From Agrobacterium tumefaciens (GTDB taxonomy: Bacteria > Pseudomonadota > Alphaproteobacteria > Rhizobiales > Rhizobiaceae), in assembly GCA_025560025.1 (NCBI GenBank), contig CP048485.1, positions 868,001-932,000 of the forward strand: 64,000 nucleotides of DNA, in the 5' to 3' direction. Below are positions 51,344 to 60,239 of this stretch, piece by piece. The notes beneath the pieces were generated by a model. It had not been told where the DNA came from and made no database searches. It worked only from the letters and a program-made list of their open reading frames with translations. Within the stretch, counting starts at the first letter, position 1, and the number at the start of each line of letters is the position of its first letter. Both the position numbers and the translations under genes were made by a program.

Positions 51344-51883
51344 ATGTCTGAACTCGTCGTTGTTGGTTTTGACGGAACGGAAGAGGCCGATCGGGTCCTT
51401 CTGAAGCTTGCAAGCCTGAAAAAGGAATATCTGGTCGATCTGGAGGATGCCGTGGTCGTGGTTCGCGATGAAAACGGCAAGGTGCATCTGAAGCAGAGCG
51501 TCAATCTGACCGCGCTCGGCGCAAGCTCGGGTTTTCTGTCCGGCGGTCTCTGGGGCGGCCTCGTTGGCCTGCTGTTCCTCAATCCCCTGGCGGGATTTGC
51601 CATTGGCGGCGCGATTGGCGCGGGCACGGGCGCGCTTGCGGGGTCGCTGACGGATTTCGGCATTGACGACGATTTCATCAAATCGCTTGGCGAGACCATT
51701 CCGAACGGTTCTTCGGCACTCTTCGTGCTGATCCGCAAGGTGCAACCGGAAAAGGTGCTGGCGGAACTGGAAGGGCTGCGCGGGCGGGTCATCAAAACCT
51801 CGCTGTCGCCAGAGCAGGAAGCGCAACTGCAAAAGGCGCTTTCCGGTGGAACCGAACAGGCCGCTGCCGCGCCCGCCGCGTGA
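51344..51883 (+). CDS. DUF1269 membrane protein
   Basis: This 179-aa protein has an N-terminal alpha/beta part (VVVGFDGTEEADRVLLKL), a Gly-rich hydrophobic hairpin (GFLSGGLWGGLVGLLFL then GGAIGAGTGALAG, about 63-102) and a C-terminal regulatory-like part. This matches the DUF1269 family. GGGAG precedes ATG 51344. The exact EcfG-type promoter suggests stress-induced envelope protection. Confidence 0.85.
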   Translation: MSELVVVGFDGTEEADRVLLKLASLKKEYLVDLEDAVVVVRDENGKVHLKQSVNLTALGASSGFLSGGLWGGLVGLLFLNPLAGFAIGGAIGAGTGALAGSLTDFGIDDDFIKSLGETIPNGSSALFVLIRKVQPEKVLAELEGLRGRVIKTSLSPEQEAQLQKALSGGTEQAAAAPAA

Positions 51884-51897
51884 AGCGGGCAGACAAA

Positions 51898-51934
51898 GAA
51901 ATGGCTGCGACATGATCCATGTCGCAGCCATTTC
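51898..51934. terminator. perfect 17-bp hairpin between convergent genes
   Basis: GAAATGGCTGCGACATG (51898-51914) pairs exactly with CATGTCGCAGCCATTTC (51918-51934) around a 3-nt loop. It can stop transcripts from both sides. Confidence 0.85.
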
Positions 51935-51958
51935 TCGACGTAATCCGGAAACGCTCGC

Positions 51959-52606
51959 TTATACCGTCAGCGAGCCATCTTTCGCCTGTGGCCAGGTGAG
52001 GTAATAATAACGGCTGCCGACGCTGCCAAAAAAAGCATTGTCCCCAGAAATGCGGTCGACATAGGCGCCGCCAGCGCTCTTGGTATAGGCCGAGCCGTCG
52101 CGTTTGAGATGGTCCTTCAGAAAATCGCTCCAGCCCGTTGTTGCGATTTCCGATGCCGGTTTGGACGTGGTCTTCTTGTCGGCCTCCACATCCCACGCCT
52201 TGATCTGTGCACCTTCCGCCGGATCGGAGACGGTGAGCGTTCCTTTGGCAAGGGCTTCCAGCATCGCCTTGGCCTGTCCCGACTTGTCCGCATCTTTGGA
52301 GAGCTCTTCCAGCGTCTCTTTCAATTCCTTCATGAAATCGGCCTGGGTAATATCTCCGGAAGACACCGTGCTCGTATCGTCGGTCTGCGTGTCGTCGTCG
52401 GAGGTGTGGCCATATTGGGCCAGAAGCTGCGTCAGCCTCGTATTGGTGGAAGACGAGGAGGAGGTGTCGACCCCGTAGGAAGCGAGCAGCGCCGTTCGTG
52501 GTGACGAGGAAGTGGTTGCCGCGGAATTGTCTTCCTGCTCCCTGATGGCCTTGAGGGCGAGCTTGGTGGCGGTGAGGCGTGTGGAAAGGTCGATGGAGGA
52601 GACCAT
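51959..52606 (-). CDS. hypothetical protein with Ser/Thr/Asp-rich middle
   Basis: This 215-aa protein begins with a helical stretch (STRLTATKLALKAIREQE) and has a low-complexity middle with Ser/Thr/Asp runs. A more compact C-terminal part follows (GAYVDRISGDNAFFGSVGSR). No signal peptide is visible. Similar proteins occur across Rhizobiales with no function assigned. ATG 52606 is preferred to an upstream in-frame start. Confidence 0.65.
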   Translation of the reverse strand: MVSSIDLSTRLTATKLALKAIREQEDNSAATTSSSPRTALLASYGVDTSSSSSTNTRLTQLLAQYGHTSDDDTQTDDTSTVSSGDITQADFMKELKETLEELSKDADKSGQAKAMLEALAKGTLTVSDPAEGAQIKAWDVEADKKTTSKPASEIATTGWSDFLKDHLKRDGSAYTKSAGGAYVDRISGDNAFFGSVGSRYYYLTWPQAKDGSLTV

Positions 52607-52704
52607 TTTTCTAACTGTTCCATGATCGGCTCCGATACGCATCATTCGTACCGAACCGGCTCGGCGCGGATCCTCGATCCCGCCTTTCGTCCTCTCTCAT
52701 AAGA

Positions 52705-52752
52705 AGACCGGGTGCATCCGACGCCGTTTCCGGCTTGGATTGCACCCGGTCT
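52705..52752 (-). terminator. terminator after the 49-aa gene
   Basis: AGACCGGGTGCA (52705-52716) is the exact inverse of TGCACCCGGTCT (52741-52752). The 24-nt loop contains a smaller stem. Confidence 0.65.
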
Positions 52753-52782
52753 AAAAGCCGGACTTTGCGCGACGCTTGCGTC

Positions 52783-52932
52783 TTAATTTTCCTGAACGGA
52801 AACGCCGTTCGGGCCGATATTCATCTCGATCCCCTTCGGCTTGCTTTCCTCGTGCCAGACATAAGCTCCGAGCCCGACAAGAACGACCAGAAGTGCGCCG
52901 ATAATGAGATAGAGATTATTGGTCTGCGTCAT
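52783..52932 (-). CDS. 49-aa single-pass membrane protein with EcfG-type promoter
   Basis: The protein reads MTQTNNLYLIIGALLVVLVG followed by a basic/polar tail ending SVQEN. It has one transmembrane helix and a small soluble tail (IEMNIGPNGVSV). GGGGAA precedes ATG 52932. An exact GGAAC-N16-CGTT promoter is 38 bp upstream. The function is unknown; similar short proteins are found in many Rhizobiales. Confidence 0.75.
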   Translation of the reverse strand: MTQTNNLYLIIGALLVVLVGLGAYVWHEESKPKGIEMNIGPNGVSVQEN

Positions 52933-52969
52933 AAGATGTTTCCCCGTGTGCCAACATAATCGGGGGCTA

Positions 52970-52994
52970 AACGCATGAAATAGCGCAGGGTTCC
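52970..52994 (-). promoter_or_regulatory. EcfG-type promoter of the 49-aa gene
   Basis: On the minus strand GGAAC (52994-52990) and CGTT (52973-52970) are 16 bp apart, an exact consensus match. Confidence 0.75.
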
Positions 52995-53009
52995 GTAAGG
53001 GTAAGTATT

Positions 53010-54251
53010 TTAGGAGTTGCTTCTGCTGCGGCGCAGGCTTTCGCGTTTTTCCAGCGCCATGCACCCCCACAATATGCCGAGCAGCAGGAAGAAATGCCGC
53101 CAGTGGTCGGTATCGATGACGGCGCCGATCATGACATGGCCGACGAAAGTCACCCAGGAAATGATCAGGAACGGCTGCCAGGGCCGCTGGCGCAGCAGAT
53201 TCCTGAAGCCGGCGGCGATGGTCCAGCAGATCAGCGTGAGATAGATGACGAAACCGAACCAGCCATGCGTGGTCAGGCTTTTCAGCCAGATATTATGTTC
53301 GGCGGCGGGAAAGATATTGTCGAAGACCAGGGGCCCGATGCCGAGCGGATGCTCCATCGCCATCAGGAAACCGAGATAATGGCGGGCAAAACGCCCGAGA
53401 TGGCCGCCATCATAGGATTGCACCGCCGAGGCGCGACTGGAGAACAGATCCGCCACCTGCTTGAACTGCAGCGCGATAATGACGGCCGCAACCATCAAGG
53501 CGACGGCAACAAGAAACAGCACGAGGATTTTCAGACGGAACGCGGCGGTGCGTTCCTTCAGCAGCATGACGAAAACCAGAAGGAGCGCCGAAAACAGGAA
53601 CAGGCCCCAGGCCGCGCGCGAAAACGACAGGAAGACGCCGAGCGACAGGATGAGCAGGCCAACGATCCGCCACGGCGCATGCATCGCCTTGCCGGTCAGC
53701 AGGCCGTAAATCAGATAAAGCGAGGGTGTCACCAGAAAGGGACCGAAGACGTTCGGGTCCTGAAAGGCGCCTTTGGCGCGATCGTAAAGGGTGAAGACCT
53801 CGAAACCGGGAATGGCGTGGAAATAGCCGATAATGCCAAGCAGGGAGGTAATCAGCGCCGCCGCGAGCCAGGCCCGGAAAATCAAAAGCAGACGCTGATA
53901 TTTATCCTCGATGATCGCCGCATAAAAAACCGAGGTCAGCGCCAGAAAGGTCGATACGGCGAGATAAAGCGGTCCCTCGTCCAGATCGGCCATGGTGGTG
54001 AGCGAAAGATAACCGCCGACGTTAAAGGCAAGCAGCAGGCACAAAAGCAGCACGACGGTTCGTGAAAGGCGCAAGCCCAGCAGGAACCAGATGGCCACCT
54101 GCCCAACCATCATCACCTCGTATGGCGCGGGCTCCGAAATCACGAAACCGGAGAGAAACACGCCGAAAGCGATAAAAAACGCACCGACCAGCCGCATGGC
54201 GGCAAGCGGCGCGTCGAAATCAGGGGCGTGCTGGTAGCCGGTGTGGGTCAA
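53010..54251 (-). CDS. O-antigen ligase/Wzy-like polysaccharide polymerase
   Basis: This 413-aa inner-membrane protein has about ten helices and the O-antigen ligase (Wzy_C) pattern: a large periplasmic loop with EHPLGIGPLVFDN and AEHNIWLKSLTTHGWFG. It would polymerise or ligate repeat units. It overlaps the initiating transferase by 4 bp (ATGA). If the cluster is upp, its position fits uppF. Confidence 0.8.
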   Translation of the reverse strand: MTHTGYQHAPDFDAPLAAMRLVGAFFIAFGVFLSGFVISEPAPYEVMMVGQVAIWFLLGLRLSRTVVLLLCLLLAFNVGGYLSLTTMADLDEGPLYLAVSTFLALTSVFYAAIIEDKYQRLLLIFRAWLAAALITSLLGIIGYFHAIPGFEVFTLYDRAKGAFQDPNVFGPFLVTPSLYLIYGLLTGKAMHAPWRIVGLLILSLGVFLSFSRAAWGLFLFSALLLVFVMLLKERTAAFRLKILVLFLVAVALMVAAVIIALQFKQVADLFSSRASAVQSYDGGHLGRFARHYLGFLMAMEHPLGIGPLVFDNIFPAAEHNIWLKSLTTHGWFGFVIYLTLICWTIAAGFRNLLRQRPWQPFLIISWVTFVGHVMIGAVIDTDHWRHFFLLLGILWGCMALEKRESLRRSRSNS

Positions 54252-55801
54252 TAGGCGTTTTCCGATTTGAGCAGTCGGATCGGCGTCAGGAACAGGATCT
54301 TGAGATCGAAGAACAGCGACCAGTTCTCGATGTAATAAAGGTCGTATTCGGTGCGGAACTTGATCTTGTCGCCGTGGTCGATCTCACCGCGCCAGCCGTT
54401 GATCTGCGCCCAGCCGGTAACGCCGGGCTTGACCTTGTGGCGCGCGAAATAATGCTCCACCACTTCGGTATATTTCAGGTCGCCCGTCTGGGCATGGACG
54501 GCGTGGGGGCGTGGTCCCACCAGCGAAAGATCGCCGTAAAGCACGTTGAAAAGCTGCGGCAGCTCATCCATCGAGGATTTACGCAGGAAGCGGCCGACCG
54601 GCGTGACGCGCGGATCGTTCTTCGTGACAGCCTTTTTTGCGGTCGGATCGCTGAGTTCCGTATACATGGAACGGAACTTCCAGACATTGATCGTTTCATT
54701 GTTGAAGCCGTGGCGCTTCTGCTTGAAGAGGACGGGGCCTTTGGACGTTGCCTTGACGGCGATGCCTGCGCCCAGCATCACCGGCCACAAAAGCGCAATG
54801 CCGATCAGGCTGAAGGTGATGTCGAATATCCGTTTCGCCACTGAATCCCAGTCGCGGATCGGCTTGTCGAACACATCGAGCATCGGCACATTGCCCACAT
54901 GCGAATAGGCACGCGGACGGAAACGCAATTTATTGGCATGAGCCGCGATGCGGATATCGACCGGCAGCACCCAGAGCTTGCGCAGCAGCTGGAGAATACG
55001 CGCCTCGGCACTGAGCGGCAGGGCGATGATCAGCATGTCGAGCTTCGTCAGGCGGGCAAATTCCACCAGCTCCGCGAAGGTGCCGAGTTTGGGATATCCG
55101 GCGACCACTTCGGGCGAGCGCTCACTTTTGCGGTCGTCGAAAATGCCGCAGATGCGGATGTCGTTGTCCGATTGCTGCTCCAGCGAGCGGATGAGGTCTT
55201 TCGCCGTGTCACCGCCGCCAACGATGACGGCGCGGCGTTCCATGACGCCGTTGCGCCCCCAGTGGCGAATGGCAAAGCCGAGGATGAGCCGTCCGGTGAA
55301 AATCGCGATTGCGCTCGTGGCATACCAGATGCCGAAAGCCTGCCAGGAATGCAGCGCGTCGGGGAAAAGGGAAAGGAGGAAACAGGCGACGCCGACGAAG
55401 GAAAGGCAGACGGCGCCTTGAATGCGGGCGAACATTTTAAGCGGCGTTCGCAGCGTCGGAAGCTGGTAGCAGTCTCCCGCCTGCAGCAGGAACACGCAGA
55501 GCGCCGCACCCAGCACGCCAGTGCCGAAAACCGCCAGAAAGGTCTCGAGGCCGCGGTCGGCGGCAATGCCGTTGACGATGGCGGCGATGACCACAAGCAT
55601 CGAAAATTCCAGCAGCCGCAACTGGCCGATGACCATGTTCGGGGAATGGTTGCCGACGCGCAGCTGGTTGGCGATCTGCCGCGCAAGTGGATTGAGAACG
55701 ACCGTCTCGGACGCCGATGGTTCCCCGGCGTCACGCTCGGAGATCTGCTTGCGCAACGACGCCAGATCGAATTGCAGTCTGTCCTTGTCAGCCTTGGTCA
55801 T
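54248..55801 (-). CDS. uppE: undecaprenyl-phosphate glycosyl-1-phosphate transferase
   Basis: This 517-aa polyprenyl glycosylphosphotransferase (WcaJ/ExoY group) has several N-terminal helices and a CoA-binding-like middle domain (VIVGGGDTAKDLIRSLEQQ). The C-terminal catalytic part carries KSSMDELPQLFNVLYGDLSL and VGPRPHAV. It transfers the first sugar phosphate to undecaprenyl phosphate. The upp naming is by cluster content and order and is tentative. Confidence 0.85.
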   Translation of the reverse strand: MTKADKDRLQFDLASLRKQISERDAGEPSASETVVLNPLARQIANQLRVGNHSPNMVIGQLRLLEFSMLVVIAAIVNGIAADRGLETFLAVFGTGVLGAALCVFLLQAGDCYQLPTLRTPLKMFARIQGAVCLSFVGVACFLLSLFPDALHSWQAFGIWYATSAIAIFTGRLILGFAIRHWGRNGVMERRAVIVGGGDTAKDLIRSLEQQSDNDIRICGIFDDRKSERSPEVVAGYPKLGTFAELVEFARLTKLDMLIIALPLSAEARILQLLRKLWVLPVDIRIAAHANKLRFRPRAYSHVGNVPMLDVFDKPIRDWDSVAKRIFDITFSLIGIALLWPVMLGAGIAVKATSKGPVLFKQKRHGFNNETINVWKFRSMYTELSDPTAKKAVTKNDPRVTPVGRFLRKSSMDELPQLFNVLYGDLSLVGPRPHAVHAQTGDLKYTEVVEHYFARHKVKPGVTGWAQINGWRGEIDHGDKIKFRTEYDLYYIENWSLFFDLKILFLTPIRLLKSENAY

Positions 55802-55816
55802 TGCTTGGTCCGCACC

Positions 55817-55887
55817 CTCTAGCGCATCGGCCCGAAAACCGGAATCGGTCTTCGACAGGAACGATGCGCAACTTCAAAGTGGTAGAG
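55817..55887. repeat. RIME-like rhizobial intergenic repeat
   Basis: The 71-bp element starts CTCTAGCGCATCGGCC and ends with a TAGAG inverse. GCGCATCG pairs with CGATGCGC at 55862-55869. This form is typical of short palindromic repeats between genes in Agrobacterium and Rhizobium. The rest of the 221-bp gap to 56022 is AT-rich and holds no clear gene. Confidence 0.65.
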
Positions 55888-56022
55888 TGTCCTCATGTAG
55901 CATCCGGATGGATGCACGCACTCTACGAGCAGGAAACTAGCCGAAACATGCTAAGAAACGTTTATGATGAGTTTTTCAGAAGAGTGGAATATACAATTAA
56001 AAATCGTGTTTTTGAAACGTTT

Positions 56023-57174
56023 CTAGGGCGAAAGCAGGTCGCGATAGAGCTTCATCATGTCATCGGCCATGACCGGGGTTGAAAATTTCGCCTTGAAGCT
56101 GTCGGGGAGGGGCATCACCCGTTTTGCCCAGTCGTCGTTTTCGGCGTCCTTGACCATGATCTGCGCCAGCGCACCGGCATCTCCGGCCGGAACGAGCGCC
56201 TCACTGTCCTCGCCCAGAACCTCGGCAATGCCGCCGACATGCGAGGCGATGACGGTTTTACCCGCCGCGAGCGCTTCCAGAACGATATAGGGCATGGCCT
56301 CGGCGCGGGAGGGAACCACCACTGTCGGCGCCAGTTCGAAAGCCTGTCTGGCGGGCATGGCGGCATGCATGGAAATGCGTTGGGAGAGCCCGGCCTTTTC
56401 GATCATCGCCGCATATTTATCCCTGTCCGGCCCGTCACCGACGATCACGCCGGACATGGGCCTTCCGATGCTGCGTTCCATGCTCGCAAATGCCTTGATG
56501 AAGACATCCGGTCCCTTCAGGTCGCGCAGCATGCCTATATAAAGGAAGCGCGCAGCGCCCTCTCGCGTGGGCACGGCCTCGAATTCGCTTTCCTGCACGC
56601 CGTTATAGATCATCGCGGTGCGCGTGCGCGGCTTGCCGACCTTTGCTTCGTAGGTCGCCTGCTCGAAATTGCAGACGAAACAGAGCGCGTCGGTAAAGCG
56701 CTCCTGAAACCGTTCCAGCCGCAGGAACAGCTGTCCCTTCAGGCTCTTGCGGTCATAGTGCAGGCTGCCGCCATGCGGCGAATAGAGGCGGGCTACGCGA
56801 TACCTGTTTGCCCGCAGCAATGAGCCGATCAGCCGGGCCAATGCGCCACCCTTGGCGCTGTGCCCGTGCAGAATGTCCGGCCGCAAACTTTTGATATGGT
56901 TATAGGACTTGAGAAGGGCGGGCAGGTCGCCCGGGCTGATCGACCTTTTGATGGGAAGGCGGGTCAATCCCAGCTCCAGCATCGGGGCGATCTGCGCAAA
57001 AAGCCGCTCCTCATGGGCGCCGCCCGTGGAGCTGTCGCAGAGGATGCCGACCTTGTGGCCCTGTTTGACATGTTCTTCAATGAGGTCGCGTACATGGCGG
57101 AAGACACCGCCGACGGGCGAGCGGAAACAGTGAATGATGCGCAGGGGAGGGCCGTCATCCGACATCTGTGCCAC
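56023..57174 (-). CDS. glycosyltransferase family 4
   Basis: This 383-aa GT-B enzyme has GGVFRHVRDL near the N-terminus, a Rossmann second half (YIGMLRDLKGPDVFIKAFA) and the donor-site motif PSRAEAMPYIVLEALAAGK (about 292-310). It adds a sugar from a nucleotide-sugar donor to the growing repeat unit. It starts 9 nt after the Wza-like gene. If the cluster is upp, it fits uppD. Confidence 0.85.
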   Translation of the reverse strand: MAQMSDDGPPLRIIHCFRSPVGGVFRHVRDLIEEHVKQGHKVGILCDSSTGGAHEERLFAQIAPMLELGLTRLPIKRSISPGDLPALLKSYNHIKSLRPDILHGHSAKGGALARLIGSLLRANRYRVARLYSPHGGSLHYDRKSLKGQLFLRLERFQERFTDALCFVCNFEQATYEAKVGKPRTRTAMIYNGVQESEFEAVPTREGAARFLYIGMLRDLKGPDVFIKAFASMERSIGRPMSGVIVGDGPDRDKYAAMIEKAGLSQRISMHAAMPARQAFELAPTVVVPSRAEAMPYIVLEALAAGKTVIASHVGGIAEVLGEDSEALVPAGDAGALAQIMVKDAENDDWAKRVMPLPDSFKAKFSTPVMADDMMKLYRDLLSP

Positions 57175-57182
57175 TCCGTTCG

Positions 57183-57755
57183 TCAGAAGAAGCGTTCGCG
57201 CACATAGACCGTATCGCCCGCCAGAATGGGGGCGGTGATCCCGATCCGGCCGGTCAGCACCTCGGTATTGATCTTGCGGGTGATGTCGACATCGGCCTGA
57301 TTGGCGCGCGGGGTGAAACCGCCGGCGATGGCGATGGCGTTTTGCACCGTCATGCCCGGCACGTAGGAATATTGGCCGGGACGGCCGACTTCGCCCATGA
57401 TGAAGACGGGGCGATAACGGTCGATCTCGATCGTGACATCGGGATCGCGCAGATAACCCTGGCGCAATTTGGCGGCGATGGCGGCTTCGAGCTGCGGCAG
57501 CGTCTTGCCGCGGGCAGGAACCTGGCCGACGAGAGGGAAAGCGACGTAACCGGCCTGATCGACCGTATAGGTATTCGTCAGGCCGGTCTGTTCGAACACG
57601 TTGATGCGCAGCCTGTCGCCGCTATCGACATGGTAGGGCTGCAAGGCGACCTCGTGAAACGCCTTGGGTGCGGGTTGATATGCCGCGCAACCGGAAAGGG
57701 CCGTTAGGACGGCAAGCGTCAGTGCGGTGGCATGTCGTGATCCGGCGAGCGGCAT
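57183..57755 (-). CDS. uppC: Wza/ExoF-like outer-membrane polysaccharide export lipoprotein
   Basis: This 190-aa protein has a lipoprotein signal with lipobox LSGC and the Poly_export domain (VDSGDRLRINVFEQTGL, FPLVGQVPARGKTLPQLEAA). SLBB-like repeats follow (VFIMGEVGRPGQYSYVPGMT). It is short, as in ExoF/Wza homologues that lack the C-terminal helix. It exports the polysaccharide. The symbol follows from the matching cluster and is tentative. Confidence 0.8.
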   Translation of the reverse strand: MPLAGSRHATALTLAVLTALSGCAAYQPAPKAFHEVALQPYHVDSGDRLRINVFEQTGLTNTYTVDQAGYVAFPLVGQVPARGKTLPQLEAAIAAKLRQGYLRDPDVTIEIDRYRPVFIMGEVGRPGQYSYVPGMTVQNAIAIAGGFTPRANQADVDITRKINTEVLTGRIGITAPILAGDTVYVRERFF

Positions 57756-57965
57756 CTCATCTGGCTCCGAGTCGATCTTTGATCATTCTTATCGTTCTGT
57801 TAGGGTTAATGCGCGGTAAACGCCCGACCCGAGTGATGATAATATCGGCTTTATTTCGTCGGATTCTGCGGGATTAACTGTTGTGTTACCGGAAAGACTT
57901 AAACTCCGCGAAAATTGGCCATCTATATTTGAGCGCCCGAGGTTTGCCTCGGTTACGGAGCCTGC

Positions 57966-60224
57966 ATGAACGGCGATCGCATTGACGACAGGGATGTGGA
58001 TATCGATCTTGCGCGGCTGGTCGCGGCCATATGGCAGCGCAAGGGCCGGATAGCGGCCGTGACGCTGCTGGCCGGGGGCGCCGCCTTCGTGATCGCGAGC
58101 ATGATGTCGCCCGCTTACAAGGGGGAGGCGCGTGTCCTCATTGAATCCCGTGCGGCCTCCTTCGGCGCCTCGCAGCAGTCGAACGCACCGGCCGAACCCG
58201 TGCTTGATGAATTGACCGTTTCCAGCCAGGTGCAGATCCTGCAATCCGTGGATCTCATCAAGCAGGTCGCGAAGGACATGAAGCTTTATGAGCTGGAGGA
58301 GTTCGATCCAGAAGCGCACCCCTCCTTCATCTCAGGGCTGCTGGTGGCGATCGGCATCAAGAAGGACCCGCTGCAGGTGCCGCCCGAGGAGCGCATTCTG
58401 ACGGCCTTCCGCGAGAAGCTGCAGGTCTATCAGGTCGAAAGCTCGCGTGTCATCACCGTCGAATTTTCCTCCGAAGACCCGAAGCTCGCAGCAACCATCC
58501 CCAACGAGATGATGAAGGCCTATATCGCGTTGCAAAGCGGCGCGAAGCTGGACACGAGCACCGAGGCGGCGCGCTGGCTGGAGCCGGAAATCGCCAATCT
58601 GCGTGAAAAGGTACGCGATGCGGACCGGAAGGTTGCGGATTATCGCGCCTCGTCCGACCTTCTCTCGGCGGGGCAGGGTGAAACGCTCGCCACCCGGCAG
58701 CTCAGCGATATTTCGACAGAACTCGGCCGTATCCGCGGCGAAAGGGCCAATGCGGAGGCGCGGGCGGAAGGCGTGCGCAACGCGCTTGCGAGCGGTCGCC
58801 CTCTCGACACTTTCCCCGATGTCGTCGGCTCTCCGACGATCCAGCGGCTGAAGGAAAACGAAACGGCCATCCGCAGCCAGATTTCCGATCTCTCGTCCTC
58901 GCTGCTGGGTGGCCATCCGCGCATCCGGGCGCTGCGTAACCAGCTTGACGGCATACAGGCACAGATTCAGGAAGAGACCCGCAAGGTTCTCGCAAGTCTC
59001 GAAAACGAGGCCAATGTGTCCCGCCTGCGCGAACGACAGCTGGTGCAGCAGTTGAACGTGCTGAAGACGGAGAGCGTGCGCGCCGGCGAACAGCAGGTTG
59101 GCCTGAACGATCTCGAACGTGAAGCGTCAGCCCAGCGGCAGCTTCTGGAAACCTATCTTGCCCGTTACCGCGAGGCGACCTCGCGCGCCGGTTCCGTGGA
59201 TTCCACGCCCGCCGATGCACGTGTGATCTCGGCGGCGGTGGAACCGCGCGAACCCTATTTCCCGAAGACCGGTGCAATCACCATCGTCGTTACGCTGGCG
59301 GCGTTCCTGCTCTCCTGCATCGTCGTCATGCTGGTGGAGCTGTTCACCGGGCGTGCCCTGAAGCCGGTAGGCAAAAACCACGTTCCGCCCTTGTCTGATC
59401 CGCCCTCGCCAACGCGGGCGCCTGCGGAAAAGGACGAAACCACGGATGTGCCGGAGCAGCTCCTGTCCACGCCTCATGAGGATGAACAGCCCGCCATCCG
59501 GGTGATGCCCGCCGCGGCTTCCCAGCCCATTATCGAAGAGGAGCGGCCGATACCCGTTGCAGCCGTTGCTGCTCCACCCGCCTTGCCGGCGGAAGAGCCG
59601 GCTGCCGCAATACCGGATTTGTCGGAAGACGAGACGGATGCCGAGGGTGATTTCTCGATCGATGCCGTCGCAGGATTCCTTGCCACCCGTCTTGCCAAAC
59701 CTGTCGCCGCCGTCGTGTCTCCGGCCGGTGATAGCGGTTCCACAACGACTGTTATGCTGGCGCGTGCCCTGTCGGAAATGGGCCGGTCGGTCGTTCTCGT
59801 CGATATGACGGCATCGGCCTGTCCGACGCGTCTGATGGCCCCCGAAGCTGGATTGCCGGGTGTCATGGATCTTCTGGCGGGTGCCGCGGCCTTTGGCGAA
59901 ACCATTCACGGCGACCGACTTTCCGACGCCCACATCGTACCGCGCGGCAACGCGCAGCCACGCGAGGCCATGCGCGCCATCGATCGTCTGACGATGATCC
60001 TCAGCGCCCTTTCCGACGCCTATGATACGGTGCTTGTCGAATGCGGCGCCGTGCAGATATCGAGCCTTGAGAAGATGTTGCGCAATCTTCCGGCGGAAAT
60101 CATTATTTCCGTGCCGGGCAAGGATAGCGAGATGCTGGAAAAGACGCTCGACGACCTGGTGGCTCAGGGATATGAACAGGCCTTGCCGATGACCGGCATG
60201 CGCAAGCCGGACCTTGCCGCCTGA
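57966..60224 (+). CDS. Wzz/ExoP-like polysaccharide co-polymerase with degenerate BY-kinase domain
   Basis: The protein is 752 aa. Its Wzz domain (about 12-450) has an N-terminal helix, a periplasmic coiled coil and a second helix (AITIVVTLAAFLLSCIVVML). A Pro/Ala/Glu-rich linker leads to a C-terminal P-loop fold (about 590-740). Its Walker A reads SPAGDSGSTTT without the usual Lys, and there is no C-terminal Tyr cluster. It controls chain length or export, and kinase activity is doubtful. It is divergent from the Wza-like gene; if upp, it fits uppB. Confidence 0.85.
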   Translation: MNGDRIDDRDVDIDLARLVAAIWQRKGRIAAVTLLAGGAAFVIASMMSPAYKGEARVLIESRAASFGASQQSNAPAEPVLDELTVSSQVQILQSVDLIKQVAKDMKLYELEEFDPEAHPSFISGLLVAIGIKKDPLQVPPEERILTAFREKLQVYQVESSRVITVEFSSEDPKLAATIPNEMMKAYIALQSGAKLDTSTEAARWLEPEIANLREKVRDADRKVADYRASSDLLSAGQGETLATRQLSDISTELGRIRGERANAEARAEGVRNALASGRPLDTFPDVVGSPTIQRLKENETAIRSQISDLSSSLLGGHPRIRALRNQLDGIQAQIQEETRKVLASLENEANVSRLRERQLVQQLNVLKTESVRAGEQQVGLNDLEREASAQRQLLETYLARYREATSRAGSVDSTPADARVISAAVEPREPYFPKTGAITIVVTLAAFLLSCIVVMLVELFTGRALKPVGKNHVPPLSDPPSPTRAPAEKDETTDVPEQLLSTPHEDEQPAIRVMPAAASQPIIEEERPIPVAAVAAPPALPAEEPAAAIPDLSEDETDAEGDFSIDAVAGFLATRLAKPVAAVVSPAGDSGSTTTVMLARALSEMGRSVVLVDMTASACPTRLMAPEAGLPGVMDLLAGAAAFGETIHGDRLSDAHIVPRGNAQPREAMRAIDRLTMILSALSDAYDTVLVECGAVQISSLEKMLRNLPAEIIISVPGKDSEMLEKTLDDLVAQGYEQALPMTGMRKPDLAA

Positions 60225-60239
60225 CCAGCTGCAAAATGC

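Noticed and set aside
55949..56082. Plus-strand frame of 44 codons in the AT-rich gap of the polysaccharide cluster
   Set aside because: No ribosome site, and its end lies in the 3' part of the glycosyltransferase gene on the other strand.
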